NCBI GenBank assembly: GCA_016946835.1
Contig: JACVTC010000016.1
Coordinates: 1,013,501 to 1,077,500 of the forward strand
DNA: 64,000 bases
Direction: 5' to 3'
Source of the DNA: Neocallimastix lanati (nom. inval.)
Lineage: Eukaryota; Neocallimastigomycota; Neocallimastigomycetes; Neocallimastigales; Neocallimastigaceae
In this document: one piece after another, positions 1 to 21,479 of the stretch
Position numbering within the stretch: the first letter of the stretch is position 1
Layout of the letters: the number at the start of each line of letters is the position of its first letter
The notes under the pieces: model-generated
Seen by the model: the letters and a program-made list of their open reading frames with translations, nothing else
What the model was told of the DNA's origin: nothing
The model's database searches: none
Translations under genes and position numbers: made by a program

Positions 1-1206
1 AAGTAGTAAGAGTAGTAGATTTACTTTTATTAGGGGTAGTACTTTCATTCAAATTTTTAGATTTTTCATCATTTTTCTTGTCATCTTCAAATAATTTATC
101 TTTATTTTGTTGAAGAATTTCAAGTACAATATTCATACCACTACCAGTACTACTACTATTTCTAGATTTTATTTTCATACTATTTCTTTTTTTCAAAATT
201 TCTTTTTTTCTTTCATCATAACTTTTATATTTACTTAAGGATTTTGAACTTTCCTTTTTGGAATGATCATCACTCTCTTTACCTTCTCCACTATCACTAG
301 GATGCTCTTTCTCCTTCTCACTGCTTGATTTTCTTAAAAGATGTTTGACACTCTTACCAGTTGGTGAATCTTGAGAGTTTAACAAAGAAGTAGAAGAGGA
401 AATTGATTGATTAAGAGAATAAGTATGTTCTTCATAATTACTACTATTATTATAACTGCTATAATATCGACTATCTCTACCTTTAGTATTATTACTACTA
501 CTACTATTATTATTACTTGTTTTTCGAGAATGATAATCATGGCTACTTTCTTTATCCTTACTTCTTTCTTTATCATAAACTTTTTCCAATTTTTCTTTGT
601 CTCTTTCCCTTTCTCTATCCTTTTCTCTATCTCTTTCTCTTTCTCTATCTCTATCTCTTTCTCTATCTCTTTCTCTTTCTCTATCTCTTTCTCTATCTCT
701 TTCTCTATCTCTTTCTCTATCTCTTTCTCTATCTCTTTCTCTATCTCTTTCTCTATCTCTATCTTTATCTCTATCTTTATCCTTTTCTCTATCTCTATCT
801 CTATCTCTTTCTCTTTCTCTATCCCTTTCTTTATCTCTATCTCTATTTCTATCCCTATCTTTATCTCGACTTCCATTTTTTTCTCTATCTCTATCCCTTC
901 TTTCACTAGAATATTTACTTTCTGAAGAAGATAATCTTTTATTATTCATATTATTATTATTATTATTCGTAGTATTAGTAGTATTAGTAGTATTATTGTT
1001 TTGGGAATAATCATTTTTATACGAATTATAATTCAAATTATTATTATTATTATTATTATCATAATAGTTAATATCATCATTTTTTGATTCAAAATTACTA
1101 TTATAATTATTTATAGAAAAATAATTATTATTGGTTTTATTATTGCTGTTGTTATTGCTATTATTGTTATTATTAAAATAAGGTGAATATCCGTAATTAT
1201 TTTCAC

Positions 1207-1242
<36 letters not shown>

Positions 1243-1728
1243 AGGAATTACCATAATAACTTTTAATGCTATTATTATTATTTATATCAAAGTTATTATT
1301 TTTATTAGTATTATTATTATTGTTGTTGTTATTATTAAAGTTCAGAAAATTAGTGGTATTATTATTTACAGAAAAACTATTATTACTATATTTTAAAATT
1401 TCTTCTGGACTTTGAAGTTGTTTTTGAAATTCTAAAATTTGACTAGGTAAATCCTTACTTGAATTGGAGACTGGTCTCCTATTGGTATTTTTAGATTTAT
1501 TCTTAATGGTATTTAAAAGGTTTAAAATATTATTGTAGGAATCATCACTGAGTCTAAAATTTGATTTTGTACCAGTTGAATTAGCATTGCTATCATTGCT
1601 AATAGTACTAATTTCGTTACTATTATTGCTCTCCATAGTATTATTAAAATTAGTATTATTATTAGAGTTGAAATAATTATTAGAATTATTATTGTTATTA
1701 TTATTATAGTTATTAAAATTGAATAAAC

Positions 1729-1759
<31 letters not shown>

Positions 1760-2503
1760 AGAAAACATATTAAAATTATTATTGTTACTATTATTTAAAT
1801 TATTATTTTTATTATCTGTTTGATTCATTCCATAATTATTATCAATCTTTGAACTATCATTATTATCGTTGTTATTTGAATTAAAAATATTATTTTGATT
1901 CATCCCATAATTATTTAGGGTATTATGATTATTATCGTTATTATCATTATTAATAGAAGAATCAAATTTCATATTTGAATTATTAATAAAATTTTGATTA
2001 TTACTATCGGTTTTACTATTCATTCCATTATTATTATTATTATTAAACATAAAATTATTACTGTTATTGTTGTTATTCATGAAATTATTATTCATAAAAT
2101 TGAGATTTTCTTGAATATTCATAATATTTGACAAATTAAGTGGCATTGAATTATTTATAGTATTTTTATTATTTTCTAAATTCATATTCATATTCATACC
2201 CATATTCATACCCATACCCATATTCATATTCATATTCATATTATTATTTAGATTACTATTCATATTATTATTATTATTAAATACTGAATATGAAGAATTA
2301 TTAAACATATTAAATGAATTATTATTATTACTGTTGTTGTTGTTTCTAGCATTATCAATATTATTAAAAGAATTATTTAATAATGGATTTTGAAATCCAT
2401 TATTATTCATTTGAGGAAATCCAAAATTATTTCCCATTAAGAAATTTGAATTATTACTTTCATTTTCACTTCCATTATTTTGATTATTCATATTCCCAAA
2501 CAT
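1..2503 (-). CDS. Asn-rich protein with Arg-Asp/Arg-Glu repeat, 3' end outside window
   Basis: Partial gene. One minus-strand frame stays open from the ATG at 2503 to the window edge (834 codons, no stop seen). Residues 1-530 are dominated by Asn runs, with a Met-Asn/Met-Gly alternating block near residues 85-113. Residues about 536-637 are an RD/RE/RER dipeptide array encoded by GAGA(T/A)A hexamers. The following part is Ser- and Lys-rich and charged. A short segment near residues 310-370 (SDDSYNNILNLLNTI, then LPSQILEFQKQLQSPEEIL) is the only stretch that looks like ordinary folded sequence. The frame is also open just upstream of the ATG as far as a possible acceptor (TTTATAG), so an upstream exon is possible. 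RD/RE arrays are known from several RNA-processing proteins, but no family can be named. Other-frame readings of the same DNA (KE/IE, SL or FS repeats) are shadows. Confidence 0.7.
597..870. repeat. CTCTAT/CTCTTT hexamer array inside the Asn-rich gene
   Basis: About 270 bp of alternating TCTCTA and TCTCTT hexamers, pyrimidine-only apart from the A. The period is a multiple of three, so every length change keeps the minus-strand RD/RE coding frame. It is coding repeat DNA rather than intergenic satellite. Confidence 0.85.
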
Positions 2504-2549
2504 AAACGATGACAAATTCTATAAATATATATTTATTAAATATTAGAGA

Positions 2550-2589
<40 letters not shown>

Positions 2590-4096
2590 AAATTAATTAT
2601 ATATTATTTTTTAATTTAAATATTTAATAATTATATAAAGTAAAAAAAAAAAATAATAATAAAATAAAATGAAATAATATGATTATTTTAAAACTTTTAT
2701 TAAAATAAAGAATGGTGGTTTATATATTGTATACCTTATTATCCATTATTCTTCTATCATACTATAAAAGATGTAATGTTTTAAAATTTTTTTTAAAAAA
2801 AAAAAAGAAATATTTTTTACTTTATATATATATATATTTTTACTTTATTATGTACAAAATTATACATATTAAAAAAAAAAAAAAGTTCTTTAGAAAAAAA
2901 TTTTTTTTAATTAATTATTTAATAATATATTTATTTATTTATTTATTTATTTATTTATTATTTATTATTTATTTATTTATTATTACTCCATTATTCACTT
3001 TTATATGAATCTATTAAAATAGAAATAACATATAATAATATTTAAATATTTTGTTTTTCAATACTCATATACTTATTTATTAATCTATTATTAATGCATT
3101 TATTTATTTTATATTTATTCATTCATTCATATTAATTTAATACTAATACATATAATTGAAAAATTTTTTTGTTTAATCATTCTACTTTAAAGAGTATTTC
3201 AGTTTATTAGGTGAAGCTAAAAAATAAATAAATAAAATAGAAAAAAATAAAATAATATAAAATAGACATAAATAAATAACTAATTCTTTTTTTTTTTTTT
3301 TTAAATTTAATATACCATGATCCATATTAATAAATAAAAGAATATAAAAAAAGTAAAGAAAATTAGGCGTAATATATATATATATTTTTATGTTTATTTA
3401 ATTGTATCTTTTTATTTTATTTTTATTTTATTTTTATTTTTATATTATTTTATTTTTTTCTTTTTTTGATCAAAATTTCATGTACCATGAATAGAAATAA
3501 TAAGTATTTAAAAAAAAAAAAAAATTTATTTTATTTTATTTTTTTTTATATTAACTAATAATAAAAAAGAAATAAATAATAAAATATTGAAATATAATAA
3601 TGAATACTTAAATATAATCACATATAAAAAAAATAAAATAAATGTAATTTAAGTATGTTGAAATATTTATATAATAGATAAAAATAAATAAATAAAATAA
3701 ATATGTATATATATTTTTTTAATTAAATATAATAACTTGTAAACAGAAAAAATATAAAAGTTTGATTCCATTTAAATTTTTATTTTGTGTAACAGTTTTT
3801 AGATAATTTTTATAATTTTGAAAAGTGTTTTTTTTTTTATTTTTTTATTTCTATTTTATAATATAAATATATGATTAATGTTTTTTAAATTTTTTTTTAT
3901 TCATTCACTTAATTTCTTCTGAATTTCTGATTCTTTTTTTTTTTTTTTTTTTTTAGAAAGCACAATAAAGTTGATATTTAAATATATATATATATAAACA
4001 TATGTATTTCAATTTTGAATTTTTTCAATTTTTCATATGTATATTAAAGCTTAATTAAAACTAAAATAACAAATTGAGTTGAAATATAATCTTTTA

Positions 4097-4132
<36 letters not shown>

Positions 4133-6125
4133 TTCATTGTTTTGTTTTGTTTCTTTTTTTTTTTTTTTTTTTTTTATTTATTTAAAAAATCTTAATCTTA
4201 ATTTTTCAATATATATATTTGATATATTTATGAAATTCAATTTAATTCTCTATTCTTTCTTTCAAATTTTCATTTTTCACCATATTACTAAAATACTATT
4301 TTTATAATAAAGTTGAAATTGTTAAATACATTTATTCACATATTCACATATATATTATTATATTATAATTTTATAATTTTATTTTATTTAAATTTTTTTA
4401 TTTTTGTTTTAAGATATTTACCAAAGTAAATTATTTAAATAGAGAATCTATATTGATTAATTATTAAATATATTATTAAAAATCTTTATTAATATATATT
4501 ATGATGAATATATATTTGGTGAAATATTATTATTAATCTTATTTATTTTAAATTTATATACTTTTTTTTTTTAACATAAAAAAAAAAAAAAATAAAAAAA
4601 ATAAAATAAAATAAAATAAAATAAAAATAATAAAATAAAAAAAAAAAAGATTTATTACAAGTTTATTATTTTTTTATTTTTTTCCATTTTTTTTTTTTTT
4701 TAAAAAAAAAAAAGAAAAAATTATATATGAAATATCATACATATTAAATAATATTTCAAAACAATTCCCCTCACCTCAAATAAGATATTATTCTGGTTCT
4801 TTAAGTTTTTTATTTTTTATTTTTTTTTTAAATAAAAATTCAAAATGAACATAATATAATGGTAGTAATAATTATTATTGAGATATAATATTTCACTATA
4901 CTTATAATACATATATATATATATTTTTTTTAACAAAATGTTCTAAAATTTTTTATAATATCAGTAATAATAAAACTTTTTAAACTCACCTTTCATTCCT
5001 TCAAATAATCATTATAAAGAATATTAATTATTAAACAGTCATTGATTCTTTAACATTAATTAGGAAAGTTTTATTAAATATATTAATATGTATGTATATG
5101 CAACGTGGTTTAAAATAATTCAAAGGAAATCCTTTATATATACTATTTTTAATTAACAGAACTTTAATTTAAAATTTAATAAATAATAATTTGAAGTATT
5201 TTTAATTAATTATTATTATTTTTAATTTTTACTTATGAATTGTTGTTATTAATTGAGGCATTAATGATAATAATTCCTCATTTGGTACAAAAGATTTAAA
5301 TAAAAGATGAAAAAAAAATTATAACTATAACTGTAATAATAAAACTAATGTAGTTTCCATGTAATATTCATTTAATAAGTCAAATTTAATTTTAAAAGCA
5401 ATAGAAAAAAAAAATGTTTGTATTAAATCGAGAAAAAAAAATATTCGAACATTTTATTTTTTTTTTAAATTTTATTCATTTTAACCAGCTTTCCATTTTT
5501 TTTTTTTTTTTAATTTTAATATATTAAAATTTTTTGTATAAAACTAAAATTATTTTTCTATTAGAATAGTATATTTATAGAAAAATAAAATAAAAATATT
5601 TTCTTTCTTTTTCAGTTTTAATATAAATTTATTAAATAATCATTTATTTTATATATATAATAATTTTTTATTTTATTTCAAAATTTAATACACAAAATAG
5701 CATTATATTAAATTTTAAAATGATAGATATTATCAATATTTTTTTTTTAAATTTTAATAGCAAATTTTTTTATAGTATAATGAATCTTTTTCCTTTTTCT
5801 TTTTAATATAAATAAATAAATAATATTATTAATATTGAAGTTCTTTTTATAATAATATAAAATATAATATAATATTACATATATTATTATATTTCTTTCT
5901 TTTTAAATTACAGTATATTTTTATAAATCAATATTTTCAAAAAGTTTGGTATAAAATAATAAAAAATATATTAAATATTTAATTTAATATTTTTTGTTAT
6001 TTTATTAATTTTTTTTTGAAATGGTTGATTTTTAAATATATAAATAAAATATATATATATATATAAGAGAAATCACAAATTTAATAAAATTGATTGGCTG
6101 AAATTAAATTTTTTATAAAAAATAA

Positions 6126-6164
<39 letters not shown>

Positions 6165-6353
6165 TTTATTTTATTTTATTTTTATTCATTTTAATTTTAA
6201 TTAAATAAAAGAAATATATATAAATATTGAAAAATCAAATTCAAAGTGAAATTTAGAAATTCCTTTAAATCATTTTTCTTTAATTATCAATTATTATTTT
6301 ATAAAATTATAAATATTTTTATTATATTAAATTAATATTTATTATAAGCAAAA
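2504..6353. other. Non-coding low-complexity interval between two divergent genes
   Basis: No supportable gene. It holds poly(A) at 2551-2587, several (TTTA)n and (AT)n tracts, poly(T) at 3933-3954, 4099-4130 and 6129-6162, and A/T purine-pyrimidine boundaries. The flanking genes diverge (Asn-rich gene on minus, IPI1/TEX10 on plus), so both promoters must lie here. No sharper promoter signal than the poly(dA:dT) tracts was seen. Confidence 0.6.
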
Positions 6354-16281
<9,928 letters not shown>

Positions 16282-17454
16282 TTATTCATAACATTGTTTT
16301 AAAACTTCTAAAATTTCTTCATGAGTTACCTTCTTGTAACCACCACCAAGGTTACAAGAGTTAGCAATATCTGGTAACATTTCCTTGGTGGCACCAAGTT
16401 CCTTAAGGGTGGTAACCATACCAGATTCCTTAGCAAATTTTTCCAAACAATCAATACCTTCAAGAGCAACTTGTTCCTTCGTCTTACCGGTATCATCTAC
16501 ATTCCAAATGACCTTAGCGAAACGAACAAACTTATCAAGACCATACTTGTAAATGAAACGATAGTATGGCATTGAAATAGCACATAATCCCATACCATGA
16601 GAACAGTTTGTGTAGGCACCAAGTTGATGTTCAATGGCATGAACTTCCCAATCTTGTTCCTTGGAACAACCCACTACCTTATTTAAGGCCATAGTAGCAC
16701 ACCACATAATGTTACTTCTTGCTTCATAGTTTGTTGGATCTTGAAGAGCAACCTTAGTAGATTTAATAACACACTTTAAGAGGGCTTCAATTAAGTAGTC
16801 AGAGGTATTGTCATCATCACCGGAAAAGTATTGTTCCATGCAGTGAGACATAATATCAAAAATACCACTAACCATTTGATACTTGGAAACAGTGAAAGTG
16901 AATTCTGGATTTAAGATAGAGAATTTTGGATTAACTTGAGATGGGAAAACTCTACCAGCCTTTATCTTATTTTCAACATCAGTGATGACACTACCACCAT
17001 TCATTTCACTACCAGTACCAACCATAGTAAGAACGGAAGCCACTGGAACAATCTTATGATCTCTTATTGGACCACAATTAATCCAATATTCTTGGTATGC
17101 ATCAAAACCTTCAGCATAGGCACTAACAGAAATACCCTTAGCACAGTCAACAACACTACCTCCACCAACAGCTAAAATTAAATCAATGTTATTATCTCTA
17201 ACAATCTTTGCACCTTCAAGCATCTTGGATAAAGCTGGATTTGGTAAAATGCCAGGGCATTCGAAAATTTCTTTATCACATTTCTTTAAGATAGCAACAA
17301 CCTTATCATAAATACCGTTCTTTTTAATGGAACCACCACCATAGGCAAGTAAAATTTTCTTACCGTAGTTCTTTAATTCAGTTTCTAAGTTATCTAAAGA
17401 ATTTCTACCAAAGAAAATCTTTGTTGGGTTGTGGAAAGTAAAATCGAACTTCAT
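16282..17454 (-). CDS. Iron-containing (group III) alcohol dehydrogenase, butanol dehydrogenase/YqhD-like
   Basis: Complete 390-residue single-exon gene. The N-terminal Rossmann-like domain has GGGS at 97-100 and Asp103 in the GGGSVVDCAKG motif for NAD(P) pyrophosphate binding, and GTGSE at 146-150. The C-terminal helical domain has the metal-ligand set Asp200, His204 (FDIMSHCMEQ), His272 and His286. The 14-residue spacing of the last two matches FucO/YqhD enzymes. The length equals that of the bacterial butanol dehydrogenase subgroup (about 387-390). The expected reaction is reversible reduction of short aldehydes to alcohols with NAD(P)H, i.e. disposal of fermentation electrons; substrate and cofactor preference cannot be read from sequence. 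Codon use is strongly biased (ACC, GGT, CCA, AAG), which suggests high expression. The lack of introns beside a 25-exon neighbour and the bacterial-type family suggest ancient horizontal acquisition, as is well known for gut-fungal metabolism. No signal peptide is obvious; it is probably cytosolic. Confidence 0.93.
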   Translation of the reverse strand: MKFDFTFHNPTKIFFGRNSLDNLETELKNYGKKILLAYGGGSIKKNGIYDKVVAILKKCDKEIFECPGILPNPALSKMLEGAKIVRDNNIDLILAVGGGSVVDCAKGISVSAYAEGFDAYQEYWINCGPIRDHKIVPVASVLTMVGTGSEMNGGSVITDVENKIKAGRVFPSQVNPKFSILNPEFTFTVSKYQMVSGIFDIMSHCMEQYFSGDDDNTSDYLIEALLKCVIKSTKVALQDPTNYEARSNIMWCATMALNKVVGCSKEQDWEVHAIEHQLGAYTNCSHGMGLCAISMPYYRFIYKYGLDKFVRFAKVIWNVDDTGKTKEQVALEGIDCLEKFAKESGMVTTLKELGATKEMLPDIANSCNLGGGYKKVTHEEILEVLKQCYE

Positions 17455-19380
17455 CTTTTTAAAGTATTATTAATTTAATAGTAAAAAAAAAAAAAAAGAA
17501 AAATTATATGAAATAAAATAAATATATAAGAAAATACAATTTACTTTTAATAGAATTCTTGAAAAAAAGCAATAAAGAAAATTGTATGATATTAAACTGC
17601 TAATTAAAAAATAAATAAATAAAAAAAGAAAAAAAATGAAAGAAAAGGAAATTATTGTTGATTTATATATCTTTTTTTTTTTTCTTTTTAATTTAAATTT
17701 TATATAATTATTATTATTATTCTAATTATTTATTATTTTATTATATTGAATTATTTAATATTTGTAATATATATTATTTATATATTATTTTTTTATATAT
17801 TATCTATATATCTATAATTTATTTATATATTTATTTATTATTAATTATTTAATCTTTTTTATATATAATTTATTTATTTAATATGATTTAAAAAATTAAA
17901 ATTTGAGCTTAGCAAGTAAATGAATTACATCTTTCCACCAATCATTTCCATGTTCTATCTAAATAAACCTCAAAATTAAAAGCGGATTTAAAGCCGCTCA
18001 ACCATTTAACTTTATCGATGATTATTATTTATAATTTATATCTATATCATTATATACATTTATATACATAATTACTATGTATATAAATATATATAATGGA
18101 ATACAAAGTAATATATATAATGTGATGGAATATAATGGAATATAAATCATTAAAAATGCATTTTCAAATGAAATAAAAGCAAAATAAAATAAAATAAAAA
18201 AAAAAAAATTCATATAATCTATTTAATATTTATATATTATTAAATATATTATTTTCATATATTAAATTACTCCATACTTTTTTATACTCCACTTTAAAAA
18301 AAAAAAAAAAAAAAGAAAAAAGAAAAAGGAAAAAAAAAGAAAAAAAAAGTAAACAGTAACAGTAAAAGCAAAATCACAAAAAAAAAAAAGAAAAAATAAA
18401 TTTTATCTCCTCTCTTTTTAAACCAGTTTTTATGTTTTTTTTTTTATTGTTACTGTCAAAATCTATTGAATTTACTGAATTTTATATAGTATTTGAAAAA
18501 GAAAAAGTATTTTTTTTTTATATATTTTTTATAAAATATCTTTTTACTATTTATCCATTTATCCATTTATTTATTATTCTACCTTATTATTATTTCATAT
18601 AAAGAATAGTTTTAATATGAAAAAAAATTTTTTTAAGAAGTATTAGTAATAAATCTAAATAAAATAAAATTAACTCTAAACTATAATATTATATATATAT
18701 ATCAAGATGGTGGTGGGGTAATTTTTATATATATTAAAAATTTTATGTTTTGTTTGTTTTATTTTTATTTAACTTTGTTTTGTTTATAATTAAAATGGTT
18801 ATTGAAGTTACTATATTACTAATATTTTAATTATTTTTTCTCATCAATAGAGATTTCAGTTATTTAAAAAACATAAACATGTAATATTTCTATTTATAAT
18901 TCTTTTTTTTTTTTTTTCTATTTCTTTTTTTTTAACATATATATATAATAATTTTTAATAATTTTTAATAATTAATATTTATATATAAATAATTAAATGT
19001 TAAATATTATTTGAGATATTAAAATAGTCAAATATATCATTCACAAATCAATAAAATGTATGAATTGTATACACATCTAATATGTATTACATTTGTATTG
19101 TATTTGTATTACATGTGTATTTCATTTGTATTGCATTTGGATTACATTTTGCATTAATCCATAAATTTCATTTTTATTTTTATTTTGGAATAATTTATTT
19201 ATTTGGTGGATATTTACGAAATATACTCATTCCCTAAAAAAAATAAAGTTCCTTATATAATTATTATTATTGAGATAATAGAAATTTATTATCTATTCTA
19301 ATATTAATTTTAATATTTTTGTTGAATATTTCATTTACTAATCTTTTTATCGGTATAGCTTGTTTTGTACATTCTAATAT
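17455..19380. other. Interval upstream of the alcohol dehydrogenase
   Basis: No gene can be supported. Next to the dehydrogenase start is a run of A, then AT-rich DNA. A slightly GC-richer patch at 17905-18010 has a hairpin (AGCGG...CCGCT) and a short minus-strand reading EHGNDWWKDVIHLLAKLKF followed by a stop; it may be a decayed exon. Around 18704-18880 two tiny plus-strand pieces (ATGGTGGTGGG followed by GTAATTTT, and AGATTTCAG onward) look exon-like but lead quickly to a stop. Confidence 0.5.
19077..19155. repeat. Degenerate 10-bp TTGTATTACA minisatellite
   Basis: About eight imperfect units of TTGTATTACA / TTGTATTGCA in tandem, just outside the copia-like fragment. Confidence 0.7.
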
Positions 19381-19399
19381 GCTTGAGTATTTCGATTTT

Positions 19400-20060
19400 G
19401 TGGTTGATAAGACAATTTTTTTTTCTGAGTAATTGATTTCCATAGTATTGGATTATTTCCTAATACAAAAAATATATCCTGAAGTGGATCCTCAGAAAAT
19501 CTTACAGCTTGGTTATTTTAGTAATATTTTTATTATAGTTAGTGAATATTTTTTCAATATAATCCTTTTGACTAATTTTATAGCCTTTATTTATTTTAAT
19601 TATATTAATCCCAATGATTTTGTTTGTTATTTTATCTATGGAGACTTTGCATTTATAATTTATTCTTTGTAACAATTTTAGTAATTTTTTTATTCTCTCC
19701 TACAATTAATATATCATCAACATAAAATGTTAGTAATAAGCATAATTTATTATTTTTATATTCACCAAATCAACAATTATCTGTATTATATTGAATTAAC
19801 TCAATTTTCTTAAGAAAACTGGTGATTTCAAAAATTCATTGTCTTCCAGCTTACTTGAGTCCATAGAGAGCCTTTTATAATAATCCAGATTTTCGTCAAT
19901 TGAAGTTTTTATTACCGATTTTGAATTTAAGTATGAATTTTCTCATCCTGATTAGAATTCAAATATGCAGTTTTAATGTCGATTTGTCTTAAATCCCATT
20001 TATATATTGATGTAATAGTAATTGTTAATCTAAAATTATCTAATTTTCTATTGTAAGAGA
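19400..20060 (-). mobile_element. Ty1/copia reverse transcriptase remnant
   Basis: Read on the minus strand, this carries the ordered copia RT landmarks: KWDLRQIDIKTAYLNSN (usual QiDvktAFLnG), then KALYGLK-stop-AGRQ (19852-19875; the usual KALYGLKQA with Gln turned into a stop), then the catalytic YVDDILIVG with YVDD at 19713-19724, then GYKISQKDYIEKIFTNYN further downstream. Frames change several times and stops are frequent, so it is inactive. No LTRs were recognised. The plus-strand ORF at 19433-19672 is the antisense shadow of this piece. Confidence 0.8.
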
Positions 20061-20109
20061 AATGATATATATGCATAAAGAAGAATTAGATGATAAAAAG
20101 TATTGAAAT

Positions 20110-20930
20110 ACGTCAAAGAAAAATTAATCTTTTTTTACCAAAGTAATTTACCTAAATACCTTGATCTACATAATGTAAAAACTCCCTCCATACATAAACT
20201 GTAAAAATATCTAAGATGAGGAAGGAGATTTCACAAAGGAGAAATTTTAAAGGCAAAAGAACTCTTAGAAATAATTCAACCAGACATATCTAGGCCGTGT
20301 AACCTATCTATTAATAGCAAGAAATAGTTCTTCACAATGATAAATGAATTCTCAAGAAAAGTCTGGATATTTATTTTCAAGTCGAAGGTTGATTATCCAG
20401 ACATAATAATAGAATTCTTTACCAGTTTAAATAATTAATTCAAGAATTATACAATAAAAATATTTAAATCTGATGATGGAAAATGAATATAAAAATAAAG
20501 AAAGTAAATAAATATTGTAAAGAAAATGGCATAGAAAAATTATATATACTCCACCCTATTTCCCGGAAATAAGTGAGGTAAAAAAGAAAAAAACAATTAA
20601 TAACACACTTAGAAATTCAAAAAAAAAAAAAAAAAAAGACTCTCATGTATTGGGTTAAATTATCAGGAAACATTTTGGAATTTTGATATAAAACACCCTT
20701 ACTAAATATATAAACAAAGATTCTAATAATCTTATTCCTGATGAAGTATTTTATAATTGGAAAAGAAAATATAAAACATATAAGAACTTTTGGATGTGTA
20801 TGCTACTACAAGGACTAAAATCCTCAATTTAAATTAAATTAAAGAAAGGTTATTTTTCATGAATTTGATAAAAAAAAATATATTCATATATTATTAAGGG
20901 TTAGAGGTACGGAAAATAAAAAGATAAATT
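20110..20930 (+). mobile_element. Ty1/copia integrase remnant
   Basis: Plus-strand fragments keep the copia integrase order: LELIQPDI-RPCNLSINSKK-FFTMINEFSRKVWIFIFKSK (first catalytic Asp region), IKIFKSDDGK (second catalytic Asp region), a gap with frameshifts, then IPDEVFYNWK and RTFGCVCYYKD near 20740-20815. Many stops and frameshifts. The orientation is opposite to the reverse-transcriptase piece immediately to the left, although in an intact copia element integrase precedes RT on the same strand. Confidence 0.7.
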
Positions 20931-21479
20931 CTATTAATGATAATGAAATATATCGAAAAAGAATCAGGAAATTTTGATTATCTACGCAATAGCTACCAAG
21001 ACCTGTATTTTCTTTTTAATAAAAATGGTCATTAATGGGGAAATTATCAGAAATAATTATTAAAATGACAATAATAATTTAAATGAAAATATTAATTTAA
21101 ATGACATTAATAACATAAACTAAGATAATAATATAAATGAAGATAATCGTTTAAATGAAGAAAACATTAACTTATCAGAATAAAGTAATGAAGTTAAAAA
21201 ATATAATTTAATTGGAGTAGTTAATACAAATCAATTAATCATTCAAATAGATTAAATAATTAAGAAATCAATAACAATGAAATTAACAATTTTAGAAGAA
21301 AAAAATATAATTTTAAAAGAAAATAAGATTAAAAATAGTAATAATTTTCAGAAATTCTTGTAAATAATATAAATAAAATTTATATTAAAATTGACGGTTC
21401 TTGATTGAAAAAACGAAAATAAAAAAAAAAAAAAAAACCTTTTGATAAAAATAACTAAAAAAAAAAAAAAATATTGTTT

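Noticed and set aside
379-1010. Overlapping ORFs on both strands encoding KE/IE, FS, YL and SL repeats
   Set aside because: They are other-frame translations of the hexamer array; only the minus frame from 2503 stays open over 2.5 kb and has ordinary sequence outside the array.
16936-17175. 79-residue plus-strand ORF
   Set aside because: Antisense shadow of the alcohol dehydrogenase.
19433-19672. 79-residue plus-strand ORF resembling a membrane protein
   Set aside because: Antisense of copia reverse transcriptase, whose motifs read on the minus strand.
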